From Trema orientale (Eukaryota; Streptophyta; Magnoliopsida; Rosales; Cannabaceae), in assembly GCA_002914845.1 (NCBI GenBank), contig JXTC01000002.1:2038925-2102924 (forward strand): DNA of 64,000 bases, in the 5' to 3' direction. The notes beneath the pieces are model-generated. The model did no database searches and was not told the origin of the DNA. It worked only from the letters and a program-made list of their open reading frames with translations. Both the position numbers and the translations under genes were made by a program. The stretch's first letter is position 1; each line of letters begins with the position of its first letter. Of this stretch, positions 1 to 10,902 are shown piece after piece.

Positions 1-1690
1 CATGTTGTGAATTTCTATTTCATCTATGACCCATTGATATACATGTGATGTGTATGTTTATTTTATGCAAACATCTAAAAGATTCCAAGACAAGAAATGA
101 GTAATAAAGAATTATTCGTATGATGAGTTCATATGTGGGAGACATTATATTCTTTATTTCATTATGTCTAAATTAAATTGTTCGCATTCTGCATATTGAA
201 GATGGAATACTTTATTATGCCATAGAATGTAGTGTTTTCTATTTAATTAATGAAGTCTCTAATTATCGAAGTGAGTCTTCGGATAAAAACACTAATGTGT
301 TATAAGAAAGTTATAATAGCATCGAACAGGACCTAGTGAATTAGAATTTGAGGTTAAGCACCGTAACTCAAATTTTTAATTTCACTAAACTAGCACTATT
401 GTAGAAGACCTTAATCCTAGTGATTAACGAACTTACTTTTATATGTTTTGTCTTCTTGAGTTACTAAAGGACTAGTTCCGATTTATGGTTCAAACTCCGG
501 TATCTTGGAAGATAAGATATATGAAATGTGTAGAACGTTTCTCATGATGGACACCATGCATATAATGTCACTTTGAGTTTTTTCAAGTACTTGGATAATA
601 TAAACCAGGGCCCCGGTATTCACTATGTGAATTTGACTGTGTTAGTATGAGCAGATACAAACACTATAGTCAACTATTATCCATTAGATGAAAAATGGTA
701 ACTCAAAGGTAAATATGTACTAGAAGGGTAATGCGGTAATTTCACCCTACTAGTGCTGCATTGCATCGGAGGTATGTCTGCAGGTATAGTATATGCTAAA
801 TGGATCAAGCTAATTAATTGTTAATAAGCTTCACAGAAAAATAAATAACATTTAGTCCAAGAGTTCAATATTGGGCCTATAGTGGTGTGTCCCAATATTA
901 ATGGACAAGGCCCAATCATAATTAAGAGTTAATTATGATAGTGGGTATTTGGTCCATTGGAGCTTGGGCTTTATGGATCCATCTGGTCCCCTGTCTAGCT
1001 CAAATTAAAGCCCAATAGTTATTTGATGATCAGTTGAGCCCAATAAGCCCATTAGGGTTTACTAATCTCTCTATAGTTAAGAGAAAATTTCTCTAACTAA
1101 TATATAGGTGTTACATGTGAAACACAAAGATAAGAGGAGGTGTGTTACACGCATAACAGAGAGGAAAAGAGAGAGAGGAAAATCGGCCAGCACTAGGGGT
1201 TTCACTATCCTTGGTGTTTTTCGGCCATCCCGGAGAAATCGATTCAAGGAGATTGTCTTCTTGTTCTTCTGTGGATCTCTTTGTTGGAAATCAAGAAGAT
1301 GACCACTCACCGGATCAATCAAACGGGTTTCGAGAATAGACCGGAAGACGAGAAGGTTGTGGAGCAAATCCAGGTATTGTTCTTGTCTAGATCAAGAGTT
1401 AATTTATGTTAGATCACAATCCAATATGTTTTGTAAAAGAAAAATTTTAAACGACCAATTCCGCTGCGTCTCTTGATTTTACAAAACTATGGTGTTCTTG
1501 AAAATAATTTTATGAAAATATTTTCCGGAAATTTATTCTAGTAAACACCAGCACCTTAGGCTTGTTGATTCAATTTTTTGTGATTTGATTCGATTGGACT
1601 GGAGAATCGTTTCGGACGAGTTGGCCAGTCGGGTGGTCGATTCCGACCCTTCGATTACCGATTATAGGTAGCCGATCTATTTATCAAACC
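1..1690 (+). repeat. LTR-like or leader-like sequence, unassigned
   Basis: No coding region is supported. From about 840 to 1,060 there are several TGGGC/GCCCA motifs. A TATA-like stretch lies near 1,100, then a more GC-rich transcribed-looking segment (1,130-1,375) that ends in a good splice-donor match, CAGGTATTG, near 1,373. This order resembles the U3-R-U5 and leader of a plant LTR retrotransposon, but no PBS, partner LTR or pol was found inside the window. It could equally be the 5' end of a noncoding transcript. The 64-aa plus-strand frame at 1,108 has no recognisable domain. Confidence 0.3.
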
Positions 1691-1699
1691 CATCTTTTT

Positions 1700-3540
1700 T
1701 TCAGTTTTCGTAAAAGATTTTTTGATATTATGTGTTGTTTTAGATTATGATTTATGTTTATTTTCTTGAAGAAATATGTTGAAGCTTTTAGTTTTGTTGA
1801 GTTGTGATAAAAATTACATTTTGGGGGATAAATTTTGTCACTTTTATGGATATACTCGTTAATATAAATCTAATTGTGATAATGTATATCTTTACTTTGA
1901 TTTCACTGCAACAAAGCAAAATTTGGTAGTAAAAGAGTTTATTAAGATGAGAATTTGGGGATTATTGTGTGGAAATCATGTTAAGTATTGAGAGAAAAGA
2001 TCTAAACCAGGTATGTCTCTTAGAAACGAATTTAGTAGAAAAAGAGTTTGTTAACATGAAAATTTGAGAATTATTTTATCTGTGTAACAAATTAAATAAT
2101 ATAGACTAATGAGAAGCTGTAAAATTATATATGGATTTATGACAGAAATCGTAGTAGTTACTGGTTCTTGTGTTTTAAGAATGTTCACATAACAAGCAAT
2201 TGAAGAAAAGCCATCATGCTGCCAAACTAATGAATTTTGATATTGAAGGAATCTTAGTAGAGGAGTACTTGTGGTGGTGGTGGTGATTGGTTTAATCTAT
2301 ATTTATTTGATTGTATACATCATTAATCGCTTTTATCTCTATCTTTTAATATCCGTTATCACAATTGTGCTTAAGCTATCAATTATCTATGCTAACATTT
2401 GGAATTTGAGAGTCATTGATAAGGCTTTCTCTTTTGATGAATTCTAAATCTTCTAAATGTGCTACAAGTTCCCAAGCTTCTTACTATCAATTTTTACATA
2501 TGATGGCCTCAAATAGAGTTTTTTCTTTCAAGCGTGATTATAATATGTCGAGAGATTTGACGGGTTTTTTAATTTAACTTTTTATAATAATTTTTGGCAT
2601 ATAAGGTTTATTGCATGTCTGATAATGGAGAAGTTAGTTCCACTTAATTTGTTTTGTAGCTCAAATGTTTTCCTTATTTTTGAAATCTACCTTTCCCCTT
2701 GTATTTATGTGTTGACCTGGGGATTGTATAATGATGGTATTAATAAAGAAATGGTCACTAGTGGGATCTCAAAACACTCAAAGGGAGGTGGTGAGTACCT
2801 CCATTGAAGAAGAGGTCTAGCTAAGAGATTAGTGAAGTAGTGGTCCAACTTTCATTATCACAGCCTGTAAAAGTTTTCCCTTTTCAGGTAATGGTTTGCA
2901 CAAACTAGGTCTAGTGTTAACTTTGAAGATATAATATAGTTGTAATAAAAATAATAGATAACAGTTAAATGATAGCTAGTTTTATAGCCCATCAAACATT
3001 TTAATAGGATAAAACTTGGTATATCTTTCTTTCAATGAAAAAATTATTTTTCTAAAGTAAATGTTTGTTTTCTTTTTACAAGAATCAGCACTTTAAAATC
3101 AGAATGCAAATAACTATCGGACTGCAGAACTTTGGACAGAGTAGTCATAGAAGTCTCGTAACAATTTTGGTTATGTGACTTATAGAAGGATCTCGAATAT
3201 GCCATTTAATATTAGATATTTGTTTTTCATTTGCTAGCATTTTGATGAGTTTATGAGTATAGGAGACTCAAAGTCATTTTTGGTTATGATGTAATTAGTA
3301 TAATTTGGATTTTGATTCTATTCTTTTGTTTGGATTTTATAGATGAACGTATTTGCCATCAAATAGTATTCTTGCGCATTTAATTTGTTATGGTGTTTTA
3401 TTTTTTTTATTTTTTATTTTTTGAAATGATTTGTTATGATATTTAAGAAACCCATGTTTTATGGATCATGGTTGGATGCTAATTTCTTTTTTTATTTTCA
3501 TTTGCTTGAATTTTAGAAACTTTTACTGTGTTTATAGACC
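1700..3540. other. Gene-free AT-rich stretch
   Basis: No open frame with family features, no tRNA-like sequence and no clear inverted-repeat element was seen. A short plus-strand frame at 2,625-2,807 has no homology I recognise. Confidence 0.6.
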
Positions 3541-3625
3541 ATTCTGAAAACCAGTAACCAAATTGGTTACTAGTAACAATAAATAGTAACCATTAGTTTG
3601 GAAATTAGTAAACTAAGTGATTTCC
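3541..3625. repeat. Remnant with GGTTAC/GTAACC motifs
   Basis: Contains ACCAGTAACC, GGTTACTAGTAAC and related words. They match the core of the two foldback elements at 5,205-5,603 and 8,799-9,187. Only the core is seen, so this is probably a truncated third member. Confidence 0.45.
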
Positions 3626-3711
3626 ATTAGTTACACTTTGTTGAGGTAATTGATTATCAACAACTATTGTTTGCTAAGATAGATTCTTTCTTAAGATAAA
3701 GGGAACTTTTT

Positions 3712-4260
3712 TTAAAAAGAAAAAAGGGGATAAAAAGCGAAAAATAATTAAAAAAACAAAAAAAAAGGAAAAAGAATGCTAAAAAAAATAAGGAGCAAGG
3801 TTAACGAAAAACATATAAATGAAAAAAAAAAAGAAATGAATNAAAAGGGGATAAAAAGCGAAAAATAATTAAAAAAGTAATTGATTATCAACAACTATTG
3901 TAAAAAAAATAAGGAGCAAGGTTAACGTAAAACATATAAATGAAAAAAAGAAAAAAGTGAATAAAAAAAATAAAATAATTAAAAAAACAAAAAAAAAGGA
4001 AAAAGAAGGGGAAAAAAAATAAGGAGAAAGGAAAACGAAAAACATATAAATGAAAAAAAAAAAGAAATGAATAAAAAAATAAAATAGAAACTTCAAAAAA
4101 AAAAAAAGGAAACAAAAGGGGAAAAAAATAAAAAAAAGGAAAATAGGAAAAGAATGCTAAAAAAAAGGAGCAAGGTTAACGGAAAACATATAAATGGAAA
4201 AAAAGAAAAAAGAAAAACTAAACAGGAATGAATAAAAAAATAAAAAAATAGAAACAAAAA
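3712..4260. repeat. Purine-rich (plus strand) degenerate tandem array
   Basis: About 550 bp almost free of C and T on the plus strand. A recurring block, AAGGAGCAAGGTTAACG followed by AAACATATAAATG and A-runs, occurs near 3,790, 3,910, 4,020 (variant) and 4,164, so the spacing is about 110-145 bp. A single undetermined base lies at 3,842. The Phe-rich minus-strand frames here are translations of the A-runs and are not genes. Confidence 0.7.
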
Positions 4261-4261
4261 T

Positions 4262-4360
4262 GTGAAAGGTAGTGGAGGGTTTTGAAACCTGGACCTGAAG
4301 TATAAAGTAAGTAAAACTAAAACCACTAAGCCAACTTGTCCATGTTTTCTCATACCACAC
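4262..4360 (-). repeat. tRNA-like SINE fragment (candidate)
   Basis: Read on the minus strand, TTGGCTTAGTGGTT resembles a pol III A box. About 45 bp on, CAGGTTTCAAAAC resembles a B box. The A-rich array next to it could be the remnant of a tail. No target duplication was found, so this is tentative. Confidence 0.35.
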
Positions 4361-4422
4361 TTTTTTTAATATAACTACTTAGCACCGCATGTTTCACAGT
4401 TTTCAAAAATAACAACTGCATG

Positions 4423-4773
4423 CGGTATAGAAAGTAAATTATTTTAGTTGACTGTATCTTTGAAATTTTTTTCTCTTTTCAACGGTAGAACCCGTAAAAT
4501 CTCAAAATTAATACTCTGAGTTGACTTTTTAAATAACTTTAACTGTTAAAAGATAATAATATCCTCAAAATTAAAGAGAATAATAAGGACTAATTTAGTT
4601 TTAAAAGATGATATTTATTGTTTTTTTTTGTTACTAAAATTGGTCAAAAAGTCAGTCAAGGGTATTAATTTTCAGAAATTTTTAATCTCAGAGTATTAAT
4701 TTATGGAGTCCCAACTTTAAGGTGAAAATTACAGAATATCAAACTTCAGAATATTATTTTGCAGTTCATCTTT
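4423..4773. repeat. Foldback MITE, copy 1 of the 12,824 family
   Basis: Most of 4,505-4,770 aligns directly with 12,925-13,190, including shared words such as TTGGTCAAAAAGTCAGTC and TTAATTTTCAGAAATT. The left arm is more diverged than in the second copy. Boundaries are approximate and no target duplication was identified here. Confidence 0.6.
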
Positions 4774-4774
4774 C

Positions 4775-5831
4775 AAAATATGATAGTTTGGTCCATGAAT
4801 TAAATAAATAGCTTAATTAGTCATTGAATTTATATTAAAGTGACAATTTAGTCTAAATCGCTCGCTCTATTAAATTTTAGACAAAACTCCCATGTATATA
4901 TTACGTGCTTAATGAGAAAATATTGAAATAAAAACAAAAAATTGAAAAAAAAAATGTAAATTTCAATTTTTTTAGCTATCTTATCACTTTCACTTTATTA
5001 TTATATTTCCCTAGTTTTCCCTTGAAAATTAAATTTTGAGCTTCCTTTTTTTTTTTTTCTTCCAAATTTTCAACCAAAAACTTGGATTCTGACTTGAACA
5101 ATACTATGGTTCTATTCAAAATTTGATAGCTTTAACGATTTGGGCTATATTGTCACTTGATTTGGGCTATATTGTCACTTGAAAAAATTCCATGAAAAAT
5201 AAAAGGGAAAATTAAAAAAAAATACGGTATTTTTGAAAAGAATTGAAAAAATACGGTATTTTTGTATTTTTTACGGTGCGATACGGTTTTTATTAGAAAA
5301 ATACTGTTTTTTTAAAAAATATTTATAAAAATACCATTTTTTGAAATAATAACTAGTTTCTAGTAACCAGTTTCTGGAAACTGGTAACTAGTAACCGAAG
5401 ATATTTATAACTGATATATAATTGGTAACCAGTTTCCAGTAACCAATTTCCAGATACTGGTAACCAGTAACTATTTTAAAAGTGGTAATTTTCTAAATAT
5501 TTTTTAAAAAGTGATATTTCCCTGATTAAAACTGTACGAAAACTGGAAAAAATTGTGACTTCCGTATTTTTGTAATTCTTTTCATTTTTTATAGGTATAA
5601 GTGTAAAAAACCCAAAATAAAATTTCTCAATCAAAATAAATCAATTTTTTAAAAATTAATCTATTTTGATCTATTAAATATAAAAAACGGTCATTTTTTA
5701 AAATATTTTCAAATTTCAAATATTTTCTAACAGTGTTTGAAAAATAATCATCTTTTAAACATAGTTCAAAATTCGGCCATTTGACTAAAAGGCCATTTAT
5801 TTAATTTAGGAATCAAACTATCATATTACAA
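4775..5831. mobile_element. Terminal-inverted-repeat element, nested host
   Basis: The left end, AATATGATAGTTTGGTCC plus about 20 bp, is matched by the reverse complement of the right end (5,795-5,831) over about 40 bp. The foldback element at 5,205-5,603 sits inside it. No coding capacity and no secure target duplication. Confidence 0.45.
5205..5603 (+). repeat. Foldback MITE with GGTAACTGGTAACC core, copy 1
   Basis: About 400 bp that is largely self-complementary. The outer parts contain AATACGG and CCGTATT, and the centre is an array of ACTAGTTTC / GGTAACCAGT motifs. The whole unit is present in reverse complement at 8,799-9,187. It has no coding capacity. The superfamily is unassigned because no clean target duplication was found. 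Confidence 0.65.
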
Positions 5832-5834
5832 AAA

Positions 5835-6258
5835 ATTCACGCACCAGTGAGGCCATTTATGCTTTTATTTGATATGGGTTGCCTTTTTTTTTCCGAGGGA
5901 TCCTATTCATCCCGAGCATTTTTCGATTCGGGCCATATGCTCTCTTATGGTTGGTACAAGTGTCCCATTTGCCACTAAATCCAAGGGTCCATTCTTGAAA
6001 AAAAAGAAAAAGAAAAAAGGAAAGAAAGGAAGGAAGCAGAAGCCATCATTATGAAAAAAAAAAAAAGAAAGAAAGAAACCATCGCCATTTTTGCTGTGAT
6101 CTCTCAAGTATCAAAAATATGTTCTATGTTTCTATCAGTAACTTCTTTTTGTTAAAAAATTATAATAATTAACCTTCTCTTTCTTCAAAGCATCTTTATT
6201 GTCACTGTTTTTTTCCTTTATTTTCCAGCTCCCAAACACCGCCCAATAGTAGCAAAAC
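5835..6258. other. Gene-free stretch with A-rich tract
   Basis: Contains GAAA/GGAAA-rich sequence around 5,998-6,080. No gene is supported. The frames on both strands here are short and of low complexity. Confidence 0.5.
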
Positions 6259-6260
6259 CC

Positions 6261-7683
6261 TTTAGGTGATGTTTGGTTGGAAGGAATTGGTAGGAATGGA
6301 AAAGAATAGATTTGCTTTCCTTTGTTTGGTTTCATTTTTCATGAAGGAAACCTCTTTCCAATGGAATGATCAATCCCATAAGTAAAGGAATAGCAATTCC
6401 ATTTGTAAATAGGTGGAAAGACTTTTCCTTTCCCAAGTCATTTTTCATTTTTCCTATTTACCCTTGCTGTCTCCTTTTCCATTTTCCCTGTCATCATCGA
6501 CTACCTATTTAAAATTATTCGGCCGCGCTAAAATCGGAAAAACGTCTCGCACTGTAGCATATCATAGAGGATCAAACCGCATCTCCTTTTGCTGGTCCCT
6601 TTTTCTCTCCCTCTTATATGAACCTTCAAAATGGAGCTCTGCATTGATTGGGCCAGATCTAGCGATTGTACCTATCTTTCTCGTCTTATATGCTAAAACA
6701 ATTTTATGCTGCAAATTATCCCCTCGGTCATTCTTTGGGGGCAGATCTAAACGGAGGGAGGTTCTCTTGTAAACGGGGATATTAATGTAGTTAATAATAG
6801 CTTTCCCAATTAATAAAATAATTTTCCAATTAGAGGCCATGAGAGTAAATAATATAATCATTTAATACGTATATGTACATTGTTTATATATAGTAAATAA
6901 TAAATATTTGGTTATATTAATTTTTTTATCACAATAAACTAGAATTGTAGTAATCTATTTATACTAATTGTGTTTATCTGTTCACTCAAAAAAAAAAAAG
7001 TGTTTATCTGTTCAAAAAACAAAATCAAACAACAAGGATATATTTGTCAAATATTTTGCAAGGAACCAAACACAATAATTCTCATTCAGCAGTTTAATTC
7101 CAAATTCCAACTAAACAAAAATATCAGGTTTTCCTTTCCTTTCTATTTTTATTCCCATTCCCATTACTATTACATTCATGGCATGTTTACTAAAGAGTAA
7201 TGGGAATGGGATGTGGGATAATGATTCCCATAAAAAGGTTTACTAAAATATGGGAAAGGGGGAAATATGTGGGGCCCACACAAATTTAGGAGAAAAGAAT
7301 GAGAATATTTCCCCCACCAACACCCTAAGGAGTCTGATTACCCGTAAACACTCCTTTCCTATTTTTTAATTATTAAAATTATAAAATACAATTTTACCCT
7401 AAAAAATCTATCTACTTTAAATCGTATATGTATTTAAAAGGACAATTTAGTAAATATAACACATTCCCATTACTTTTCCTAGGTTAAGTAAACAAATGAA
7501 TAGTATTCTAATGAATACGATTTCCATTCCTATTAGTTTTAAGTAAACAACCTACTACAAATAATGATTCACATACCCTTCTATTCTATTCCCATTCATT
7601 TCTCCTTTTATTTATTCCGATTACGATTACAACGAAGTAAACGTGCCATCAATTTCATTCCATCCAACCAAACACCACCTAAA
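6261..7683. mobile_element. Non-autonomous TIR element with a nested element
   Basis: The left end TTTAGGTGATGTTTGGTTGG is matched by the reverse complement of the right end, which ends CCAACCAAACACCACCTAAA. The GGNATTGG / CCATTCC-type subterminal sequence resembles plant PIF/Harbinger or hAT MITE families, but no target duplication of the expected size was recognised. A second inverted-repeat unit lies inside (7,180-7,552). The 119-aa plus-strand frame at 6,413 has no recognisable domain. Confidence 0.55.
7180..7552. repeat. Nested MITE with GTTTACT-type inverted ends
   Basis: GGCATGTTTACT plus GTAATGGGAATGGGA at the left is matched in reverse complement by the right end (TTTCCATTCCTATTAG, AAGTAAACAACC). 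About 370 bp and no coding capacity. It sits inside the larger TIR element. Confidence 0.55.
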
Positions 7684-7689
7684 TGTTCA

Positions 7690-8798
7690 TCAAACTTCAC
7701 CTCAATCCTCTCTCCAAATACTCAATTTTGTCTCCTCAAAGGGTAAATGGGCAAAGGAATTTCTTGTAAGGATTCTTTAATTCTATCTACCAGAATTGAT
7801 TTTTTATTTTTTTTTTGTCGTGGGATTTAGTTTGGGCATAAATTTAAACATTTTTTCTTTTTCTTGAAATACATGTGTACGGCAGTTTGAAGGTTCGGTC
7901 TTGACAAAGGATGCGAATTTCTGAATTATAATTAATTTGGGTCAATTGGGTCTATAGGGGGGAAAAAGACGAGAAAGAAACTGGATATGTGACTTTGATT
8001 TCAAATAGGTCATTTTTTGGGTTAAGCTTATATTTTGTAGGAAGTTGTGATTTTGTTAGAATTAATAAATGATCATAAAGGTTGAACTTTGAAGAAATTT
8101 ATAAAGTGAAAAAAAGGATCAAGAATCTAAAAGAGAAGGTGCGGTTTTGGGCTTGAATCTAATTTGAAGTCTGGTTGAAGAGCCACAGTTTTGCCATGTT
8201 CTCCTCAGCGATCTACACGTTGTCGTCGATTTTTTTTTTTTTTTAATAAATGAATGGCAAACTAGTGATAATGTATGCGGGTCCCACTACAATAAGGAAA
8301 GCCACGTCAGCTCGGTTTATATCTCGTTCGGGCGTAATAGCCTTTTTCTTTTTTTCCCTGTTTGGATATGTGTGGTGGTACTTCTCACTTTGAAATTGAC
8401 AAAATTCATATACCCAATGTGGAGGATTTTGAGTTCAAATCACCACACTAGAAACGAAAAAAAAAAAAAGCTACATTACCAAACAAAAGGCCTACAAATA
8501 CACAGTAACAACATAAAATTAGTTTTTCCGAGTCCCTAAAATTAAAAGCGACAACATTAATAACTAGAAGAATTATAACTTAAGAAGAAGAATTATAACT
8601 TTAGGGTATGTCTAACATAAGAGACCACTTTTTCACTCATTGAATGAGAGAATAAATTTTGGCCTTTGGATGGTGTTCGATGGAAAAGATCAGAAGCAGT
8701 GGGCCCATATGTGGGCCCAGTTAGACATTTGATGTGTTGCACTCAATCTAGGCCTACTTTTCTTGTTTCAAATTGTTTAATAAATTAAGAGTTTCTAA
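7690..8798. other. Gene-free stretch
   Basis: No gene is supported. A SINE-like B-box word, GAGTTCAAATC, occurs near 8,431 with a possible A box about 60 bp upstream, too weak to call. GCCACGTCAG (ACGT core) near 8,302 and a GGGCCCATATGTGGGCCC palindrome near 8,701 are isolated motifs. Confidence 0.5.
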
Positions 8799-9187
8799 CA
8801 CTTATACTTACAAAAACTGAAAAAAAAAACTACAAATATACGGAAGTCACATTTTTTTCTAATTTTCGTACAGTTTTTATTAGGAAAATATCACTTTTTA
8901 AAAAATATTTAGAAAAATACTATTTTTAAAATAATTACTAGTTATCAATTTTTGGAAACTAGTTACTGGTTACTATATACCAGTTATAAATATCTTTGGT
9001 TACTAGTTACCAGTTTTCAGAAACTAGTTATCAGAAACTAGTTACTATTTTAAAAATTGTATTTTTCTACATATTTTCTAAAAAATGGTATTTTTCTAAT
9101 AAAAACTGTACCGCACCTTAAAAAATACAAAACCACCGTATTTTTCAAATTTTTTTTCGCAAACACCGTATATGGTGTAATTTCCCC
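8799..9187 (-). repeat. Foldback MITE with GGTTACTAGTTACC core, copy 2 (inverted)
   Basis: Reverse complement of the element at 5,205-5,603 over essentially its whole length, with the same order: CCGTATA word, CGTACAG word, GGTTACTAGTTACCAG core, ACCGCACC, CCGTATTTTTC. It is diverged by scattered substitutions and short indels. Confidence 0.65.
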
Positions 9188-9189
9188 AT

Positions 9190-10420
9190 AAATTAATTGT
9201 AAACCCTCTTTAATGCCGAATTGATCTAAATAACAAAATACTCATATACTCAAATAAAAAACTGATGTATAAAGAGTAAAAATTGATTTACATAATTAGA
9301 TAATGATACACCCAAGTCAAATATTACACTTTTATACTATTAGTATATTAATTTCTATAAACTACACAGATTTTGTTAACATTGTAGTGTATCACCATAT
9401 ACATGAAGTATGTCACTTTTATAAAATATCAATCAATTAGTTATATTTAATTTTCATATATTTAATTATTAATTTAAGTAATTTTTTTATTAATTTTTTT
9501 AAAAAAATAAATCAATAACTTATTGTTTATAGCAGTTAAATATTTATTGTTTTTCTTAGTTAAATATCATATTTTTTTTTTGTATTACCATGATATTGTA
9601 TTACTATAAGCAGATAAGTAGATTTGTTTTTTTTCTTTTTACCAATAATAGATGAATTTTATAAAAATAAATAAATCAATTATCTAATTTTTTTATATCA
9701 ATTAAATGTCATCTTTTCCTTATTAATCTGATAATTTAAGTAAATTAGTTTAAAAAAGAAATCAATATCTTATTGTTTAGATAGTAAATAGAAATATTGT
9801 TTTTATGTATTGGCATGATAATGTATTAACATAAGAAAAAAACAGACCAATTGCACAAAAAAATAAATAAATCAATTATCTAATTTTTATATCGATTAAA
9901 TGACATTTTATTTTGTGGTTTTGTACACAGTACAGTCGTATAGACAAACATTTAAAGCTACGATCATTTATTAGCTGTAGAATTGAATTAAAAACCCCTC
10001 CTATCAGTAAGAGGATTTTATCCCTCCTAAACTAGAATTTCTCAAAAGTACCTTAAAAAAAATACCTATCGTCTCTTTCTCAAGAAGAGCAATAGTAGAA
10101 GCTCCTTTTATTTTTTTGAGATGCATTATTTTGTTCCTTCTAAACTTAAAATTACATAAAACTAAGTATTAGTATCACGTAAGATTAATCATTGTTTAGG
10201 AAAAATATTCAATTATAGTAAAATTAAGCCAGCGAATTAACTAAAGTATATCCTAACCACTTTAATTAGAGAATTTGTATAAGACCAAATATTAGAGTCA
10301 TATTAGATTAGTCGTGATTAAGGAAAAATTTTTAATTTGAGATGAAATTATGAAACTAAGTTGACAAAGTGATTAAATTAATTTCTTATAAGAAATTACA
10401 CAATATTATATATTTGTTAT
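9190..10420. other. AT-rich gene-free stretch with a degenerate duplication
   Basis: Two imperfect direct copies are visible at about 9,470-9,710 and 9,731-9,915. They share AATAAATAAATCAATTATCT, ACTTATTGTTTA-type words and a CATGATA-TGTATTA block. No coding feature was seen. Confidence 0.5.
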
Positions 10421-10421
10421 T

Positions 10422-10682
10422 ATGTTCATTGATGACATTTTAGTATATTCACAATCTAGAGAGGAGCATAGAGAACATTTGAGAATCATCCTTCCCATAT
10501 TAAAAGAGAAAGAGCTATATGCTAAATTCAAGAAATATGAGTTCTGGTTAGAAAAAATATTGTTTCTTGGTCACGTTGTTTCTCAGGATTAGATTTCTAT
10601 TAACCCAGTTAAGGTCGAAGCAGTTAATAATTGGTCTAGACCTACCAGTGTGACGGAAGTAAGGAGTTTTCTGGGTTTGGCA
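10422..10682 (+). pseudogene. Ty3/gypsy reverse transcriptase fragment
   Basis: The frame starting at 10,422 reads through FIDDILVYS, the catalytic YxDD-equivalent block of Ty3/gypsy reverse transcriptases. FLGHVVS follows, and EVRSFLGLA at the end is the family's connection-region motif. One in-frame stop follows FLGHVVSQD (near 10,590). Only about 87 codons are left. Nothing upstream continues the palm domain, and the frame dissolves after FLGLA. It is a broken remnant of an LTR retrotransposon polyprotein with no expected activity. The family assignment is firm; the lineage is not determined. Confidence 0.85.
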
Positions 10683-10889
10683 ATTTATTCCAACCCTCTT
10701 TTCTCTCTCTCAGGGACTTCTGTGGAGAAGATGATGTTTCTAATTTCCTTTTATGCAATTTTGGGTTACTATATCATCCAATAAATAATTTCAGATATTT
10801 TGATTAAATTAATCCAGAAATTCTTAATTACAAATTTGCCATTGGTTGTATAATACATATTTTAACCCTACTAAATACCAGATTTTACA
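10683..10889 (-). repeat. LTR fragment with polypurine tract (probable)
   Basis: On the minus strand, a purine run (AAGGAGGGGAGGA, about 10,890-10,902) is followed at once by TGTAAAATCTGG. This is the usual arrangement of a polypurine tract and the start of a 3' LTR. The sequence runs to about 10,683, where it abuts the plus-strand gypsy RT fragment. The opposite orientations mean the two belong to different insertions or to a rearranged one. No second LTR copy was found. Confidence 0.4.
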
Positions 10890-10902
10890 TCCTCCCCTCC
10901 TT

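Noticed and set aside
3869..4360. Several Phe-rich minus-strand frames
   Set aside because: Translations of A/G-rich simple sequence; overlapping in different frames with the same composition.
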